From assembly GCA_902806215.1 (NCBI GenBank), contig CADCVT010000011.1, positions 1 through 19,888 on the forward strand: DNA of 19,888 nt, written 5' to 3'. How positions within the stretch are numbered: position 1 is the stretch's first letter; every line of letters begins with the position of its first letter. Shown piece by piece: positions 13,712-19,888 of the stretch. The notes below the pieces were generated by a model. That model made no database searches and was not told where the DNA came from. It saw only the letters and a program-made list of their open reading frames with translations. Position numbers and translations under genes: made by a program. The stretch is from an uncultured Solirubrobacteraceae bacterium (GTDB lineage Bacteria; Actinomycetota; Thermoleophilia; Solirubrobacterales; Solirubrobacteraceae).

Positions 13712-15633
13712 CCCCCGAGGTCGCGACGATCGAGCCGCTCGACGTCCGGCGCGCGCGTCACGCGCCGGGGCAGCTGCGCGCGTTCAACGAGGCGGGCGTT
13801 CTGTCGGTCGCCGACGTCCACGTCGCGGTGCGGCTGGGGACGATCGCGCGCGACGACGACGAGCTCGTCGCACTGGCCTCCGCGCTCGCCGTGCGCGGGC
13901 CGCGGCTCGGGCACGTGTGCGTCGACCTCGCGACGATCCGCGAGACGGCTGCGGTCGACACGGAGGAGACTGTCGACCTGAGCCTCCTGCCGTGGCCGGA
14001 CCCCGAGGCCTGGCTGGCTCGTGTCGAGGCGAGCCCGCTGGTCGCGTGCGGCGAGGAGGCCACGGCCGATGACCGCCCGCTGCGGCTCGTCGGCACGACG
14101 CTCTACCTCGACCGCTACTGGCGTGAGGAGAACGAGGTCGCGGCCGACCTGCAGACGCTCGCCGCGGAGGCCGACACGGGCGTCGACGCCGCGCTGCTGG
14201 CGTCGGGGATCGAGCGGCTGTTCCCGGGCCAGGCCGGCGGACGGCAGGCGCTCGCCGCCGCCGCGGCCGTGCTCTCGCGCTTCGCCGTCGTCGCCGGCGG
14301 GCCCGGCACGGGCAAGACGACGACGGTCGCGCGGATCGTCGCGCTGCTGCGCGAGCAGGCCGAGGCGGCGGGCGCGCGGGTGCCGCTCGTCGCGCTGGCC
14401 GCCCCGACCGGCAAGGCGGCGGCGCGGCTCGAGCAGGCCGTGCACCAGGCGGCCGGCGACATGGCCGTCGACGCGGCGCTGCGTGAGCGACTGCTCGGGT
14501 TGCAGGCCTCGACGCTCCACCGGCTGCTCGGCTGGCGGCCCGACAGCCACAGCCGCTTCAAGCACCACCGCGAGAACCGGCTCCCGCACGACGTCGTCAT
14601 CGTCGACGAGACGTCGATGGTGTCGCTGTCGCTGATGGCGCGGCTTGCCGAGGCGGTCCGGCCCGAGGCGCGGCTCATCCTCGTCGGTGACCCCGGCCAG
14701 CTCACGTCGATCGAGGCCGGCGCCGTGCTCGGCGACGTCGTCGGGCCGACGCCCGACGGGCTGCGCATCTCCCCGCTCGGGCGCGCACGGCTGAGCGACG
14801 CCGTCCGCGGTCCGGTGGCGGCTGACGACCCGCCCGCGGGCGTCGCGGTCGGCGACGGCATCGTCGTCCTCGACAAGGTCCACCGGCACGGGCGAGAGAT
14901 CGCCGACGTCGCCGAGGCGATCCGCCGTGGCGACGCCGACGGGCTCCTCGCCGCGCTCGCCGAGTCGCCCGAGCACGTCACGTGGCTGCCGGTCGACGTG
15001 GCCGATCCCGACGCGGCCGCGGTCCTCGAGCCGGTGCGCACCGGCGTCGTCGCGACGGCGCGCACGGTCACCGATGCCGCGCGCGCCGGGGACGCCGCCG
15101 CGGCGCTCGAGGCCCTCGGTCGCTTCCGCGTCCTGTGCGCGCACCGGCGCGGCCCGCACGGGGTCACGACGTGGACCGCGCTCGTCGAGTCCTGGCTGAG
15201 CGAGGCGATCGACGGCTTCGCACGCGAGCGGCCGTGGTACCCGGGCCGCCCGCTGCTCGTCACGCAGAACGACCACGGGCTGCGGCTCTACAACGGCGAC
15301 ACCGGCGTCGTCGTCGCGACGGGGGAGGACCGGGTCAGCGCGGCGTTCGAGCGCCGCGGGGAGGTCGCGCACTTCCGCCCGTCGCGACTCGGCGCGATCG
15401 AGACCGTCTACGCGATGACGGTCCACAAGAGTCAGGGGTCGCAGTTCGACACCGCGGCCGTGCTGCTGCCCGACCCGACGTCGCCCATCCTGACGCGCGA
15501 GCTGCTCTACACGGCGGTGACCCGCGCGAAGGAGCGGCTCGTCCTCGCCGGGACCGAGGAGGCGCTGCGCGCGGCGGTCGGCCGTCCCGTCGCTCGCGCC
15601 TCCGGGCTGCGCGAGCGGCTCTGGGGCGCGTAG
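13708..15633 (+). CDS. recD: Exodeoxyribonuclease V (RecBCD) subunit alpha, RecD
   Basis: RecD is the 5'-3' SF1B helicase of RecBCD. GTG 13708 overlaps the recB stop (GTGA), which decides the start. It has 641 residues (E. coli 608). The N-terminal helical domain of about 185 residues that docks on RecC is present. Helicase motifs follow: VVAGGPGTGKTTTVARI (Walker A, Lys203), APTGKAAARLEQAV, STLHRLLGWRP, VIVDETSMVSLSLMARL (Asp300-Glu301), ILVGDPGQLTSIEAGAVLGD, LLVTQNDHGLRLYNGDTGVVV (about 516-536), AMTVHKSQGSQFDTAAVLLP (about 570-589) and YTAVTRAKERLVLAG (about 601-615). All catalytic positions look intact. It is the last gene of the operon: a dead GGDEF gene converges on it, with stops 1 nt apart. 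Confidence 0.97.
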   Translation: MTPEVATIEPLDVRRARHAPGQLRAFNEAGVLSVADVHVAVRLGTIARDDDELVALASALAVRGPRLGHVCVDLATIRETAAVDTEETVDLSLLPWPDPEAWLARVEASPLVACGEEATADDRPLRLVGTTLYLDRYWREENEVAADLQTLAAEADTGVDAALLASGIERLFPGQAGGRQALAAAAAVLSRFAVVAGGPGTGKTTTVARIVALLREQAEAAGARVPLVALAAPTGKAAARLEQAVHQAAGDMAVDAALRERLLGLQASTLHRLLGWRPDSHSRFKHHRENRLPHDVVIVDETSMVSLSLMARLAEAVRPEARLILVGDPGQLTSIEAGAVLGDVVGPTPDGLRISPLGRARLSDAVRGPVAADDPPAGVAVGDGIVVLDKVHRHGREIADVAEAIRRGDADGLLAALAESPEHVTWLPVDVADPDAAAVLEPVRTGVVATARTVTDAARAGDAAAALEALGRFRVLCAHRRGPHGVTTWTALVESWLSEAIDGFARERPWYPGRPLLVTQNDHGLRLYNGDTGVVVATGEDRVSAAFERRGEVAHFRPSRLGAIETVYAMTVHKSQGSQFDTAAVLLPDPTSPILTRELLYTAVTRAKERLVLAGTEEALRAAVGRPVARASGLRERLWGA

Positions 15634-15634
15634 C

Positions 15635-16073
15635 TCAGGCCGGCTGCGCGAGGCGGAGGCGCGGTCCGCCCTTGCGCTCGAGCAGGACGGCGTCAGCGGC
15701 CGCGACGAGGTCGTCGGCCGACATGCCGCTCTCGTGCTGCGCGGGCGCGCACGTGATCCGCAGCGGCCGTCCGAACGGGTCCGAGGAGCCGGCGACCGCG
15801 TCGCGCACCCGTTCGCAAACCGCCTCGGCCTCGGCGAGCGTCGTTCCGGGCAGCAGGAGGGCGAACTCGTAGCCGCTCCAGCTAAAAGCAGGAGTCGTAC
15901 TGCCGCAGGTTCGCGCGCAGCACGTCGGCGATCGTGCGCAGGCAGGCGTCGCCGGCGGGGTGGCCATACGTGTCGTTGATCGCCTTGAACGCGTCGAGAT
16001 CGGCGACCATGAGCGACAGCGGCGACGCGAACCGGCTCGAACGCGAGATCTCGACCGCGATGGCCTCGCCGAA
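15635..16073 (-). pseudogene. GGDEF-domain (diguanylate cyclase-like) remnant, 5'-truncated and frameshifted
   Basis: Two minus-strand frames join to give almost one full GGDEF domain. The first (about 16073 down to 15885) reads FGEAIAVEISRSSRF, then SLMVADLDAFKAINDTYGH and LRTIADVLRANLRQYD, then meets TAG at 15882-15884. The second (about 15890 down to 15635) reads SWSGYEFALLLPGTTLAEAE to the C-terminus and stop. Removing one base from the AAAA run at 15884-15887 joins them exactly at the active-site loop. Even then the signature GGDEF reads SGYEF, so cyclase activity is not expected. Everything upstream of the domain (sensor region, start codon, promoter) is missing; at about 16073 the sequence switches to an MFS gene on the other strand. 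The metal-site Asp and the DLDAFKAINDTYGH block survive, which suggests fairly recent loss. Confidence 0.85.
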
Positions 16074-16763
16074 AACCTACGCGGTGGCCGAGACACCCCT
16101 CGTGTTCGCGGCCGCCCTCGTCGCGATGGCGGTGGGCCGCGCGCTCACGTCCGGCTCTCTCGACGCGTGGTACGTCGACGCGCTGCACGACGCCGACGCG
16201 AGCGCCACGATGCGCCGTGGCCTGTCGCGCGGGGCGGCGGCCGACGCCGCGGGCCTCGCGGTCGGCGCGGTGGCGGGCGGGTTCCTGCCGTACGCGTTCG
16301 ACGGGCTCGACCATCGCGGCGACGGCATCCTCTTCTACACGCCGGTGACGCTGATCGCGGCCGCGACCGCGTTCGTCTACCTGGCGGTGGTGGGGTGGCT
16401 CGTCGTCGAGGAGCGCGGCGCGCCCGGCGGTCCTTCGCTGCGGGCTCGGGTCGAGGACGTGACGCGGGCGACGCGGACGGCGCTCGTCTCGTGGGCGACC
16501 ACAGCATCCTGTTCGGGCTCCTCGTCGCCGGTGCGATGGCGCTCCTCGCACTCGGCGCGTTGATGAGCCCGCGGCTGACGCGCCTGCTCGGGGCGCGCCG
16601 TGCCTACCCGGCGGTGATCGTCGCCTCGGGCGTCGCGGTGGCCGGCCTCGCGGCCGGCGCGATCGCCAGCGCGGGAGGCGTGTCGATGGCGTGGTTCATC
16701 GTCGTCGGGCTCGTCGCGGCCGCGGCGCTGGTCGTCGTGCACCTGCCGGTCGCGGCCTCGTAG
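16074..16763 (+). pseudogene. MFS transporter remnant, truncated at both ends and frameshifted
   Basis: A plus-strand frame from about 16074 reads ETPLVFAAALVAMAVGRAL, SGSLDAWYVDAL and further membrane segments (GFLPYA, LFYTPVTLIAAATAFVYLAVVGW) into the charged central loop, the pattern of membrane helices 4-6 of a major facilitator transporter. At about 16489 the reading moves to another frame: GDHSILFGLLVAGAMALLALGAL, PAVIVASGVAVAGLAAG, WFIVVGLVAAAALVVV, then TAG 16761-16763. Restoring one base near 16489-16490 joins the halves as ALVS-x-GDHSILF. An intact transporter of this family has about 400 residues and 12 helices; here only about 228 codons remain, lacking the first three and roughly the last three helices. 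There is no plausible start codon in context. The substrate is unknown. Confidence 0.82.
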
Positions 16764-16766
16764 CGT
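16761..16766 (+). promoter_or_regulatory. Candidate -10 element for a leaderless methyltransferase mRNA
   Basis: TAGCGT fits the TANNNT form of actinobacterial -10 boxes and ends 8 nt before GTG 16775, which has no ribosome binding site. The first three bases are also the stop codon of the MFS remnant. The -35 region is poor. Confidence 0.35.
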
Positions 16767-16774
16767 TCTGCCGC

Positions 16775-17524
16775 GTGGACGACCCACTGCTCGAGCTCCA
16801 GGACACGCTGTACGCGTCGCGCAACCCGACGCGGCGCTGGCTGCACCACGAGCGGCGCAGGTGGATCGAGGCGGCGCTGCGCCGTCACGCGGTCGGCCGC
16901 AGCGCGATCGAGATCGGGCCGGGCTCGGGCGTCTACCTGCCGCTCCTGTGCGACCTCTTCGAGGAGGTCGTCGCCGCCGACGTCGAGAACGCGTTCCTCG
17001 CCCGCGCGCGCGAGCTCGCCGCCGAGCGGCCGAACCTGCGCGTCGAGCGCGACGACATCACCGACTCACGCCTGGGCACGTTCGACCTGGTCCTGTGCAC
17101 CGAGGTGCTCGAGCACGTGCCCGATCCGCTCGCGGCGCTGCGCGGCCTGCGGCGGCTGCTCGCGCCGGGAGGGACGCTCGTGCTCTCGACGCCGCAGCGT
17201 CACAGCACGCTCGAGCTCCTCGGGCGCGTCGCGTTCCGGCCGGGCGTGCTGCAGCTCGTGCGCCTCGTCTACCGCGAGCCGATCCTCCCGACCGGCCACA
17301 TCTCGCTGATGACCGAGCGAGCCCTGCGAGACGGGTTCGCCGCCGCGGGCCTCGAAATCGTCGCTTCCGAGAAGACCGGCCTCTACCTGCCGCTCGTCGC
17401 CGAGGCCGGGGGAGAGCGAGCCCGCGGCGCCTCCGCCCGCCTCGCAACCCGAATCCGCGGAACCCGCCTCGACGCCCTCCTGTGGACGCAGCTCTACGAG
17501 CTGCGAGCGTCCGATGCGCACTGA
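16775..17524 (+). CDS. Class I SAM-dependent methyltransferase
   Basis: GTG 16775 is chosen because the conserved-looking N-terminus (LYASRNPTRRWLH) begins just after it and because upstream codons belong to the MFS remnant. The product has 249 residues. The SAM-binding core is seen as AIEIGPGSGVYLPLL (about 45-59, motif I), an acidic residue ending strand 2 (VVAADVENAF), FDLVLCTEVLEHVPDPLAAL (motif IV) and LLAPGGTLVLSTPQ (motif VI). This makes it a methyltransferase of the UbiG/Methyltransf_11 kind with no membrane segment. The start of the next methyltransferase overlaps its 3' end by 11 nt, so the pair is co-translated. With glycosyltransferases nearby, a role in modifying a glycan or lipid-linked intermediate is likely but unproven. 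Confidence 0.88.
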   Translation: MDDPLLELQDTLYASRNPTRRWLHHERRRWIEAALRRHAVGRSAIEIGPGSGVYLPLLCDLFEEVVAADVENAFLARARELAAERPNLRVERDDITDSRLGTFDLVLCTEVLEHVPDPLAALRGLRRLLAPGGTLVLSTPQRHSTLELLGRVAFRPGVLQLVRLVYREPILPTGHISLMTERALRDGFAAAGLEIVASEKTGLYLPLVAEAGGERARGASARLATRIRGTRLDALLWTQLYELRASDAH

Positions 17525-18233
17525 GGCGTACGCCGAGATGGCGGCGCTCGAGGAGCGCCACTGGTGGTTTCGGGGGCGTCGCGCGGTCATCGCGGCGCTG
17601 CTCTCGCGCGCCGGGGTGGCCGGCCCCGTGCGGATGCTCGACGCCGGGTGCGGCACCGGCGGGAACCTGCTCGCGTTCGGGCACCTCGGCGAGGCCGACG
17701 GGATCGACGACGCCGCCGAGGCCGTCGCCGTCTGCCACCAGCGCGGCCTCGAACGCGTCCGCCAGGGCAGCATCGACGCGCTCCCGTACGACGACGGCGC
17801 ATTCGGATTGCTGCTCGCCACCGACGTCCTCGAGCACCTCGACGACGACGCGGGGGCGCTGCGCGAGCTGCGGCGGGTCGCGGCTCCCGGTGCGGTGCTG
17901 GTCGTGACCGTTCCCGCCCAGCCCTGGCTGTGGAGCGCTCACGACGAGGCGCTGCACCACCGGCGCCGCTACCGCCGGCGCGGGCTCGTCGACCGCGCGA
18001 CGCTGGCCGGATGGACGCCCGAGGTCGTGACCGGGTTCAACACGCTGCTGCTGCCGCCGATCGCCCTGGCGCGGCTCGCGCGCCGCGGGAGCGACGGCAC
18101 CGACCACGACGCGACGCCGCCGTCGCTGGACCGCGTCCTCGTGCGGCCGCTCGAGCTAGAGGCGAAGCTCGTCGCCCGCGGGCTGGACCTGCCGCCGGGC
18201 GTCTCGCTCGGGCTTGCGCTGCGAGCGGCGTAG
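17514..18233 (+). CDS. Class I SAM-dependent methyltransferase (HWWFRGRR type)
   Basis: ATG 17514 lies inside the end of the preceding gene (11-nt overlap). The product has 239 residues. It opens with ALEERHWWFRGRRAVI (about 11-26), a signature of a methyltransferase group common in surface-polysaccharide gene clusters. Then come RMLDAGCGTGGNLLAF (motif I, about 40-55), LPYDDGAFGLLLATDVLEHL (motif IV), VAAPGAVLVVTVPAQPWLWSAHDEALHHRRRYRR, and a C-terminal region with FNTLLLPPIALARL that may touch the membrane. The tail DLPPGVSLGLALRAA resembles the normal family end, so this stop is probably correct, although the convergent glycosyltransferase gene runs 78 nt into it. The substrate is unknown; a polyprenyl- or sugar-linked acceptor is a guess from context. 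Confidence 0.9.
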   Translation: MRTEAYAEMAALEERHWWFRGRRAVIAALLSRAGVAGPVRMLDAGCGTGGNLLAFGHLGEADGIDDAAEAVAVCHQRGLERVRQGSIDALPYDDGAFGLLLATDVLEHLDDDAGALRELRRVAAPGAVLVVTVPAQPWLWSAHDEALHHRRRYRRRGLVDRATLAGWTPEVVTGFNTLLLPPIALARLARRGSDGTDHDATPPSLDRVLVRPLELEAKLVARGLDLPPGVSLGLALRAA

Positions 18234-18938
18234 CCGCGCCACGTCGCGCGCCATCTCCAGCGCGTGCGCGATCGGGTCGACGCGCGAGTCGAGGTCGTGG
18301 CAGAACGCGATCGGCACCTCGGCGACCGACAGCCCCGCCTCCTGCGCGCGGACCAGCAGCTCGACGTCGAACGCGAACCCGCGCGTCTGCATCGCCTCGG
18401 CCAGCCGGCGGGCGTCGCTCGTGCGCAGGAGCTTGAGCGGGCACTGCGTGTCGTGGTGCGGCAGGCCGGTCGCCGCGCGCACGAGCCGGTTGAACGTGCG
18501 GCCCATGTACTCACGCGTCAGCGGGGTGTTGCGCACGTCGGCCCCGGCCGCCGCGCGCGATCCGATCGCGACGTCCGCGCCGCCGCGCAGCGCCTGGTGG
18601 AGGTGCGCGACCTCGGCGAGCGGAGCGGAGAGGTCGCAGTCGGCGAGCAGGACGAGCTCGCCGCGCGCCGCCGCGATCCCCGCGGCGACGGCATGGCCCT
18701 TGCCGCCGTGCCCGCCGGGCGCGGGCAGCGGCCGAAGCAGCGGCGTGGACCGCGCGCCCTCTTCGAGCACCGAAGCGGTCGCGTCCGTGCTCCCGTCGTC
18801 GACGACGATCACCTCGAGCAACTCGAGCCCGGCGCGAGCGACGTCGTCGGCCGCGGCGTCCCGCACGGCGGCCACGAGCCGCGGAGCCCGCGCCGCCTCC
18901 TGGTAGGCGGGCACGACGACGGAGAGGGTCGCAGCCAT
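18156..18938 (-). CDS. Family 2 glycosyltransferase, dolichyl-phosphate beta-glucosyltransferase (ALG5)-like
   Basis: ATG 18938 is chosen because MAATLSVVVPAYQEA is the classic GT2 N-terminus; the frame continues upstream but that part looks non-coding. The product has 260 residues. Motifs: VVVPAYQEAARAPRLV (7-22), VIVVDDGSTDAT (43-54, nucleotide-sugar site), GGHGGKGHAVAAGI (about 75-88), LADCDLSAPLAEV with the metal-binding Asp100-Cys-Asp102, AIGSRA, REYMGRTFNRLVR, GLPHHDTQCPLKLLR, and GFAFDVELLVRA. This set is typical of enzymes that move glucose or another sugar from a nucleotide onto a polyprenyl phosphate at the inner membrane. No C-terminal membrane helices are seen. The last 25 residues are basic, unconserved in appearance, and antisense to the methyltransferase. 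TACACT ends 9 nt before ATG, suggesting a nearly leaderless mRNA. Confidence 0.9.
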   Translation of the reverse strand: MAATLSVVVPAYQEAARAPRLVAAVRDAAADDVARAGLELLEVIVVDDGSTDATASVLEEGARSTPLLRPLPAPGGHGGKGHAVAAGIAAARGELVLLADCDLSAPLAEVAHLHQALRGGADVAIGSRAAAGADVRNTPLTREYMGRTFNRLVRAATGLPHHDTQCPLKLLRTSDARRLAEAMQTRGFAFDVELLVRAQEAGLSVAEVPIAFCHDLDSRVDPIAHALEMARDVARLRRSQRKPERDARRQVQPAGDELRL

Positions 18939-18993
18939 TCGGCCGCGAGTGTAAGGATCCGCTCCGAGGCCGGTCGCGACTCGAACAACTGCG

Positions 18994-19038
18994 TCAGTCA
19001 GGAAGTGCTCCAGGAGCCGTCGATCACTTCCTGACTGA
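18994..19038. terminator. Perfect 14-bp hairpin after the membrane-protein gene
   Basis: TCAGTCAGGAAGTG (18994-19007) and CACTTCCTGACTGA (19025-19038) are exact reverse complements with a 17-nt loop that holds a small CTCC-A-GGAG stem. It begins 16 nt after the minus-strand stop at 19055-19057 and lies before the glycosyltransferase promoter, the expected place for a terminator. On the plus strand a T-rich stretch (TGTCTTTGTT) follows. Confidence 0.65.
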
Positions 19039-19054
19039 TGTCTTTGTTCGACGC

Positions 19055-19888
19055 TCAGCCGCCCTCGCAGCCTGCGGTGCCGACCCGCGGCGGCAGGGCG
19101 TGCACGGTCACGCGATCGCCCCCGACCTCCTCGCGCGCGCCGCTCCCCGCGAGCCATGCGCGTTCGCGCGACGGCAGCGGCCGGTACGGGTCCCAGATGT
19201 CGAGGTCCGGCGTGATCACGACGTGGGTGAAGCCGGCCAGCGCGCGCCGGAACGCCTCGCAGGTGCGCAGCGGCGTGAACGACCCGTTTGGACCGCGGTC
19301 GCCGAGCAGCCGGACCTCGTTCTGGAGCTCGCGTCCGGTCAGTGGGTACTGGAAGAACGCCCCGGTCGTGCCGGTGACGGCGATCCGCGCGCCGTCCTGC
19401 TCGCGCGCCAAGGCGAACGCCCCGTCGAGCTCGAACGCCGCCCACGCCGTGTACGGCAGCCGCGTCGCGGTGTGCGACTGGCGGTCGAAGTCGCGGACGA
19501 GCGGCCACACCGCGACGACCGCGACGATGCTGAGGGTGAAGAGCGCCACCCGCGGTACGCGCCAGGCCATCGCCGCGCCGACCAGCAGCAGCCCGATCGC
19601 AACCGCGGCGATCGCCTTGCGGCGGTGCTCGAACGCCCAGATCGGATCGGCGAACTGCGTGGCGAGGAGGACGCTCGCGAGCGCCGCGGCGACCGCGAGC
19701 CCCGCGGGCCGGTGCGGCCGAGCGACCGCGAGCAGGCACAGCCCGAGCAGCAGCGCGGGCGTCAGGTACCGGACGTTGAGCGGGAAGCCGATCGGCCGTC
19801 CCTCGGGACCAGCCGCGGTGGAGGGGGTGACGACGTAGACCGCCGCGGCCACGACGGCGACGACGCCGAGCGCGCGCACGGTCCGGTC
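19055..19888 (-). CDS. C-terminal part of a multi-pass membrane protein, possibly a GT-C glycosyltransferase (5' end outside window)
   Basis: The frame is open to the window edge, so only the last 277 or so codons are visible; the GTG at 19879 is probably internal. The first part holds about five membrane helices (LGVVAVVAAAVYVV, YLTPALLLGLCLLAV, LAVAAALASVLLA, AIAAVAIGLLLVGAA, ALFTLSIVAVVAVWPL). These are followed by a soluble extracytoplasmic domain of about 140 residues with LPYTAWAAFE, GARIAVTGTTGAFFQYPLTG and HVVITPDLDIWDP. The loop NVRYLTP before a helix, and the helices-then-soluble-tail layout, resemble actinobacterial GT39/GT-C transferases that use polyprenyl-phosphate sugars. The neighbouring GT2 enzyme would make just such a donor. 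The assignment is an inference from layout; without the N-terminal Asp/Glu motif of GT-C enzymes it cannot be confirmed. Confidence 0.65.
   Translation of the reverse strand, partial: DRTVRALGVVAVVAAAVYVVTPSTAAGPEGRPIGFPLNVRYLTPALLLGLCLLAVARPHRPAGLAVAAALASVLLATQFADPIWAFEHRRKAIAAVAIGLLLVGAAMAWRVPRVALFTLSIVAVVAVWPLVRDFDRQSHTATRLPYTAWAAFELDGAFALAREQDGARIAVTGTTGAFFQYPLTGRELQNEVRLLGDRGPNGSFTPLRTCEAFRRALAGFTHVVITPDLDIWDPYRPLPSRERAWLAGSGAREEVGGDRVTVHALPPRVGTAGCEGG

Noticed and set aside
15934..16073. N-terminal 46 codons of the MFS remnant frame as a real start
   Set aside because: This stretch is the antisense of the conserved GGDEF block DLDAFKAINDTYGH and has no ribosome binding site.
13555..16551. 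Minus-strand open frame of 998 codons across recD and the pseudogenes
   Set aside because: Low-complexity shadow of recD; only a short part touches the GGDEF remnant, in a different frame.
15634..16774. Mobile element insertion as the cause of the double truncation
   Set aside because: No transposase, terminal inverted repeats or target-site duplication is visible at or near the junction; a simple deletion explains it.
18939..19739. N-terminal extension of the GT2 gene by 267 codons
   Set aside because: Runs antiparallel to nothing conserved, is Arg/Ala-rich, crosses the strong hairpin at 18994-19038, and is a frame shadow of the membrane-protein gene.
1..19888. CRISPR arrays, tRNA or rRNA genes, prophage or toxin-antitoxin modules
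   Set aside because: No regularly spaced repeats, cloverleaf-like sequences or phage, integrase or toxin motifs were seen on either strand.

Overview
The window is very GC-rich bacterial chromosome (third codon positions are almost all G or C) with short intergenic gaps and frequent GTG starts. It most resembles an actinobacterium, probably of the Thermoleophilia/Solirubrobacterales type. The pointers are the recC-recB-recD gene order, a DUF3105 protein, a membrane protein of a family widespread in actinobacteria, and secreted proteins with Arg/Lys-rich C-terminal beta domains and beta-propeller-like repeats. The placement is an inference; there is no rRNA or other marker here. No transposase, integrase, CRISPR array, tRNA or rRNA was seen.

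Layout. Bases 2-1218 (+) hold the 3' part of a polytopic membrane protein gene and a small, translationally coupled hypothetical gene. A short gap (1219-1508) contains a possible remnant of a dehydrogenase C-terminus. Bases 1509-2840 (-) hold a DUF3105 protein and a TetR regulator. The TetR gene is divergent from an alpha/beta hydrolase (2894-3760, +) and shares with it a compact promoter carrying a palindrome. Bases 3869-5194 (+) encode a large secreted protein whose ribosome binding site lies inside a perfect 10-bp inverted repeat. Bases 5195-5460 contain a 9-codon mini-ORF with a strong ribosome binding site and two back-to-back hairpins. Bases 5461-6759 (-) encode an exported protein with beta-propeller-like repeats.

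The core of the window is a complete recC-recB-recD operon (6876-15633, +). The genes overlap by 4 nt at each junction, and all the helicase and nuclease motifs expected of the RecBCD recombinational repair enzyme are present.

Downstream (15635-16763) lie two dead genes facing away from each other: a GGDEF-domain remnant (-) and an MFS transporter remnant (+). They are fused head to head, apparently by a deletion that removed both 5' ends and the shared promoter region. Each also carries a frameshift.

Bases 16775-19888 are a likely cell-surface glycan or lipid-glycosylation locus. It has two overlapping SAM-dependent methyltransferases (+), a family 2 glycosyltransferase like dolichyl-phosphate glucosyltransferase (-), and the 3' end of a multi-pass membrane protein gene, possibly a GT-C glycosyltransferase (-). 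The last two are separated by a strong hairpin. Two of these genes and the TetR gene appear to be leaderless or nearly so.

I found no convincing new multi-gene system. The most interesting signals are the hairpin over a ribosome binding site (3829-3867), the orphan mini-ORF with tandem hairpins (5310-5413), and the double-truncation junction (about 16071-16080).
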